Part shown: positions 62,393-64,000 of the stretch, one piece after another
How the letters are laid out: each line of letters begins with the position of its first letter
Position numbering within the stretch: position 1 is the stretch's first letter
Source of the DNA: Desmonostoc vinosum HA7617-LM4
Lineage (GTDB): Bacteria > Cyanobacteriota > Cyanobacteriia > Cyanobacteriales > Nostocaceae
Assembly: GCA_019359515.1 (NCBI GenBank)
Contig: JAHHHC010000015.1
Span: forward strand, 1 to 64,000
Direction of reading: 5' to 3'
DNA: 64,000 nucleotides
The notes under the pieces: generated by a model
What the model was told of the DNA's origin: nothing
Database searches by the model: none
Seen by the model: only the letters and a program-made list of their open reading frames with translations
Position numbers and translations under genes: made by a program

Positions 62393-64000
62393 TTACCTAT
62401 ACAACCAAACTCGCAACAGTGACAGCAACTGCTCGGTATCTACTGGTTTGGTGATGTAATCAGAAGCTCCTGCTTCGATACATTTTTCGCGATCGCCCGG
62501 CATGGCTTTGGCAGTTAGGGCTATTATCGGTAGTGAGCAAAATTGTGGTTGCTGGCGGATAACACGGGTGGTTTCATAACCATCCATTTCTGGCATCATT
62601 ACATCCATCAAAATTATATTGATATCAGGGTTAGCTTGGAGTACTTCTATACCATCTCTGCCATTTTCAGCAAATAATACTTGCATCTGATAACTTTCTA
62701 AAAAACCTGTCAAAGCAAAGATATTTCGCAGGTCGTCATCTACAATTAAAATTTTCCGTTCAGCTAAAATCGGGTCGGTTTGACGTAGTTGTTCTAAAAT
62801 TTCCTGTTTGCGTTGGGGTAGGTTTGCCTGGACTCGATGTAAGAATAAGGCAGTTTCATCAAGTAAACGCTCTGGCGATCGCACATTCTTAATAATAATT
62901 GTCTCTGCTAATCCCCTCAGATGGGTTTCTTCTTGTGGAGTGAGTTCTTTGCCTGTGTAGACGATGATCGGCAGTTTCATCAGGTCGGATTCTTGCTTGA
63001 TTTGCTCAATCAACTCTAACCCGCTCATATCAGGTAGACCTAAATCCAGTACAACACAATCAAACGGATTCGCTCGCAAAGTGGCTAAGGCTTCTGCTCC
63101 CGTATTCACTGCTGTAGTGTGGACATCATTGTTACCAATCAATTCAATAATACTTTGAGCTTGCACAGGATCATCTTCTATAACTAGAAGATTTTTGACC
63201 CTGCGCTCGATAAAACCTTTAATCTCGGTTAATACTTGAGTTAGGGTTTCTGGGGAAACAGGCTTTTGCAGATATGTGATTGCTCCTAGTTGTAACCCCC
63301 GTTGCTGTCTTTCATCAACAGACAGTATATGTACTGGTATATGTCTCGTCTCTGGGTCGCGTTTGAGACGATCTAGCACTGTCCAGCCATCCATCTCTGG
63401 CATGTTGATATCCAGCATGATTGCATTTGGTTTAAATTGTTGTGCTAAGGCTAAACCTTGTTTACTGCGTAATGTTGCGATCGCTTTAAAGCCCTGTTGA
63501 CGTGCCATATCTACTAAGATGCGGGCAAATTTATCATCATCTTCAATAATTAGCAAGATGCGATCGCCTGTTTCTATTATCTGGCGATCGTCGGCAATTT
63601 CCATCAACGAACTAGGCAGTATCTCAGATGATGTGTCTGTGTCTAGGGTCAAAACTGCTCTTTGATTACCTGGTAGCTCCTCAATTTTCCTGGTTTGTTG
63701 CTCAGTAGCTGGTAGCTCACTACTAGAATAAGTTGATGGTAGGTAGAGAGTAAAAGTGCTACCTTGTCCTGGTTGGCTAACTAATTCAATTCTGCCCCCC
63801 AGCATATGAGCTAGTTCACGACTGATTGATAAACCCAAGCCAGTTCCACCATATTTACGGCTAGTTGTGCCGTCTGCTTGCTGAAATGCTTCAAAAATAA
63901 TCTTCTGTTTGTCGGCAGGAATGCCAATACCAGTATCGCTAATTGCAAACGTAATCATCGCTTCACTGGTATCTTTTGCCCTGGCAATTTGTAATTTTAC
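62393..64000 (-). CDS. Hybrid histidine kinase, C-terminal part with three receiver domains (partial)
   Basis: The reading frame is open through the window end at 64000, so the N-terminus lies outside. Visible from the N-side: end of an ATPase domain with G1 SDTGIGI and G2 GTGLGLSISREL; receiver 1 with EDDDKFAR, LDINMPEMDG and the Lys in QKPVSP; receiver 2 with EDDPVQAQ, LDLGLPDMSG; receiver 3 with VDDDLRNIF, MDVMMPEMDG, ITKPVDTEQL. Each receiver has its phospho-Asp. Three receivers in tandem suggest branched phosphorelay or fine timing. Receiver 2 lacks the full switch Lys pattern (IIIKNVRSPE). The output partner is unknown. Confidence 0.93.
   Translation of the reverse strand, partial: VKLQIARAKDTSEAMITFAISDTGIGIPADKQKIIFEAFQQADGTTSRKYGGTGLGLSISRELAHMLGGRIELVSQPGQGSTFTLYLPSTYSSSELPATEQQTRKIEELPGNQRAVLTLDTDTSSEILPSSLMEIADDRQIIETGDRILLIIEDDDKFARILVDMARQQGFKAIATLRSKQGLALAQQFKPNAIMLDINMPEMDGWTVLDRLKRDPETRHIPVHILSVDERQQRGLQLGAITYLQKPVSPETLTQVLTEIKGFIERRVKNLLVIEDDPVQAQSIIELIGNNDVHTTAVNTGAEALATLRANPFDCVVLDLGLPDMSGLELIEQIKQESDLMKLPIIVYTGKELTPQEETHLRGLAETIIIKNVRSPERLLDETALFLHRVQANLPQRKQEILEQLRQTDPILAERKILIVDDDLRNIFALTGFLESYQMQVLFAENGRDGIEVLQANPDINIILMDVMMPEMDGYETTRVIRQQPQFCSLPIIALTAKAMPGDREKCIEAGASDYITKPVDTEQLLSLLRVWLYR

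Overview
The window looks like a chromosomal stretch of a filamentous, probably heterocyst-forming cyanobacterium (Nostocales; Nostoc/Tolypothrix/Calothrix type). Seen directly: very frequent HIP1-type GCGATCGC octamers, tandem heptamer repeats and TAATTCG repeats in most gaps, the dark protochlorophyllide reductase genes chlL and chlN with a DUF5331 gene between them, an RRM-type Rbp gene next to rpsU, Psb32, and many small cyanobacterial DUF proteins (DUF155, DUF3096, DUF2389, DUF4346, DUF1517, DUF2243). No rRNA, tRNA, CRISPR array, prophage or intact insertion sequence was recognised.

Layout. 0-5 kb: a beheaded VOC/glyoxalase gene, a secreted vWD-domain protein, the rbp-rpsU-DUF155 cluster, small membrane and Trp-rich proteins and a transposase stub. 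5.5-8.7 kb: chlL, DUF5331 gene and chlN, closed by a strong bidirectional terminator. 8.7-11.1 kb: a LysR regulator divergent from a SAM methyltransferase, and a small exported protein. 11.1-18.8 kb: an accessory region with a nested repeat, a broken gene, a MITE pair member, a restriction-modification pair and a tandem-repeat lectin bordered by two attC-like folded sites (no integron integrase in view), an AraC regulator, a probable group II intron remnant and an IS4 transposase remnant. 18.9-24.3 kb: an RND efflux permease and its adaptor behind a perfect palindromic operator candidate.

24.6-36 kb: a glycosyltransferase, a TIR-like/Rossmann protein, a NADAR (YbiA-like) protein, DUF2243, a JAMM/M67 protease followed by a MoeB-rhodanese E1-like protein (both embedded in repeat clusters), an MFS carrier, a PEP-CTERM protein and a signal peptidase I homologue whose catalytic Ser is replaced by Ala. 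36-41.6 kb: typA, a ribbon-helix-helix-like/TOBE regulator divergent from modA over two matched palindromes, galE, and a membrane protein preceded by a short coupled ORF. 41.9-47 kb: an MsbA-type ABC exporter, an ethylene-receptor-like kinase with a degenerate ATP site, a HupE/UreJ-like protein with a MITE at its 5' side, and a sugar transferase.

47.5-64 kb: mostly housekeeping and photosynthesis support: surE, psb32, DUF4346, a COG3146-type acyltransferase, a RibD-like reductase, a membrane histidine kinase followed by a HAD phosphatase, cysA, tyrA, a pentapeptide-repeat protein, DUF1517, a lipoprotein, and the C-terminal part of a hybrid kinase with three receiver domains that runs off the end of the window.

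Repeats shape gene ends here: several genes take their first or last codons from interspersed repeats (RND permease, DUF2243, MFS carrier, acyltransferase, HupE-like), so many long annotated N-termini are probably wrong and shorter starts are given where a ribosome site or family length supports them. All family assignments were made by reading motifs without database searches.
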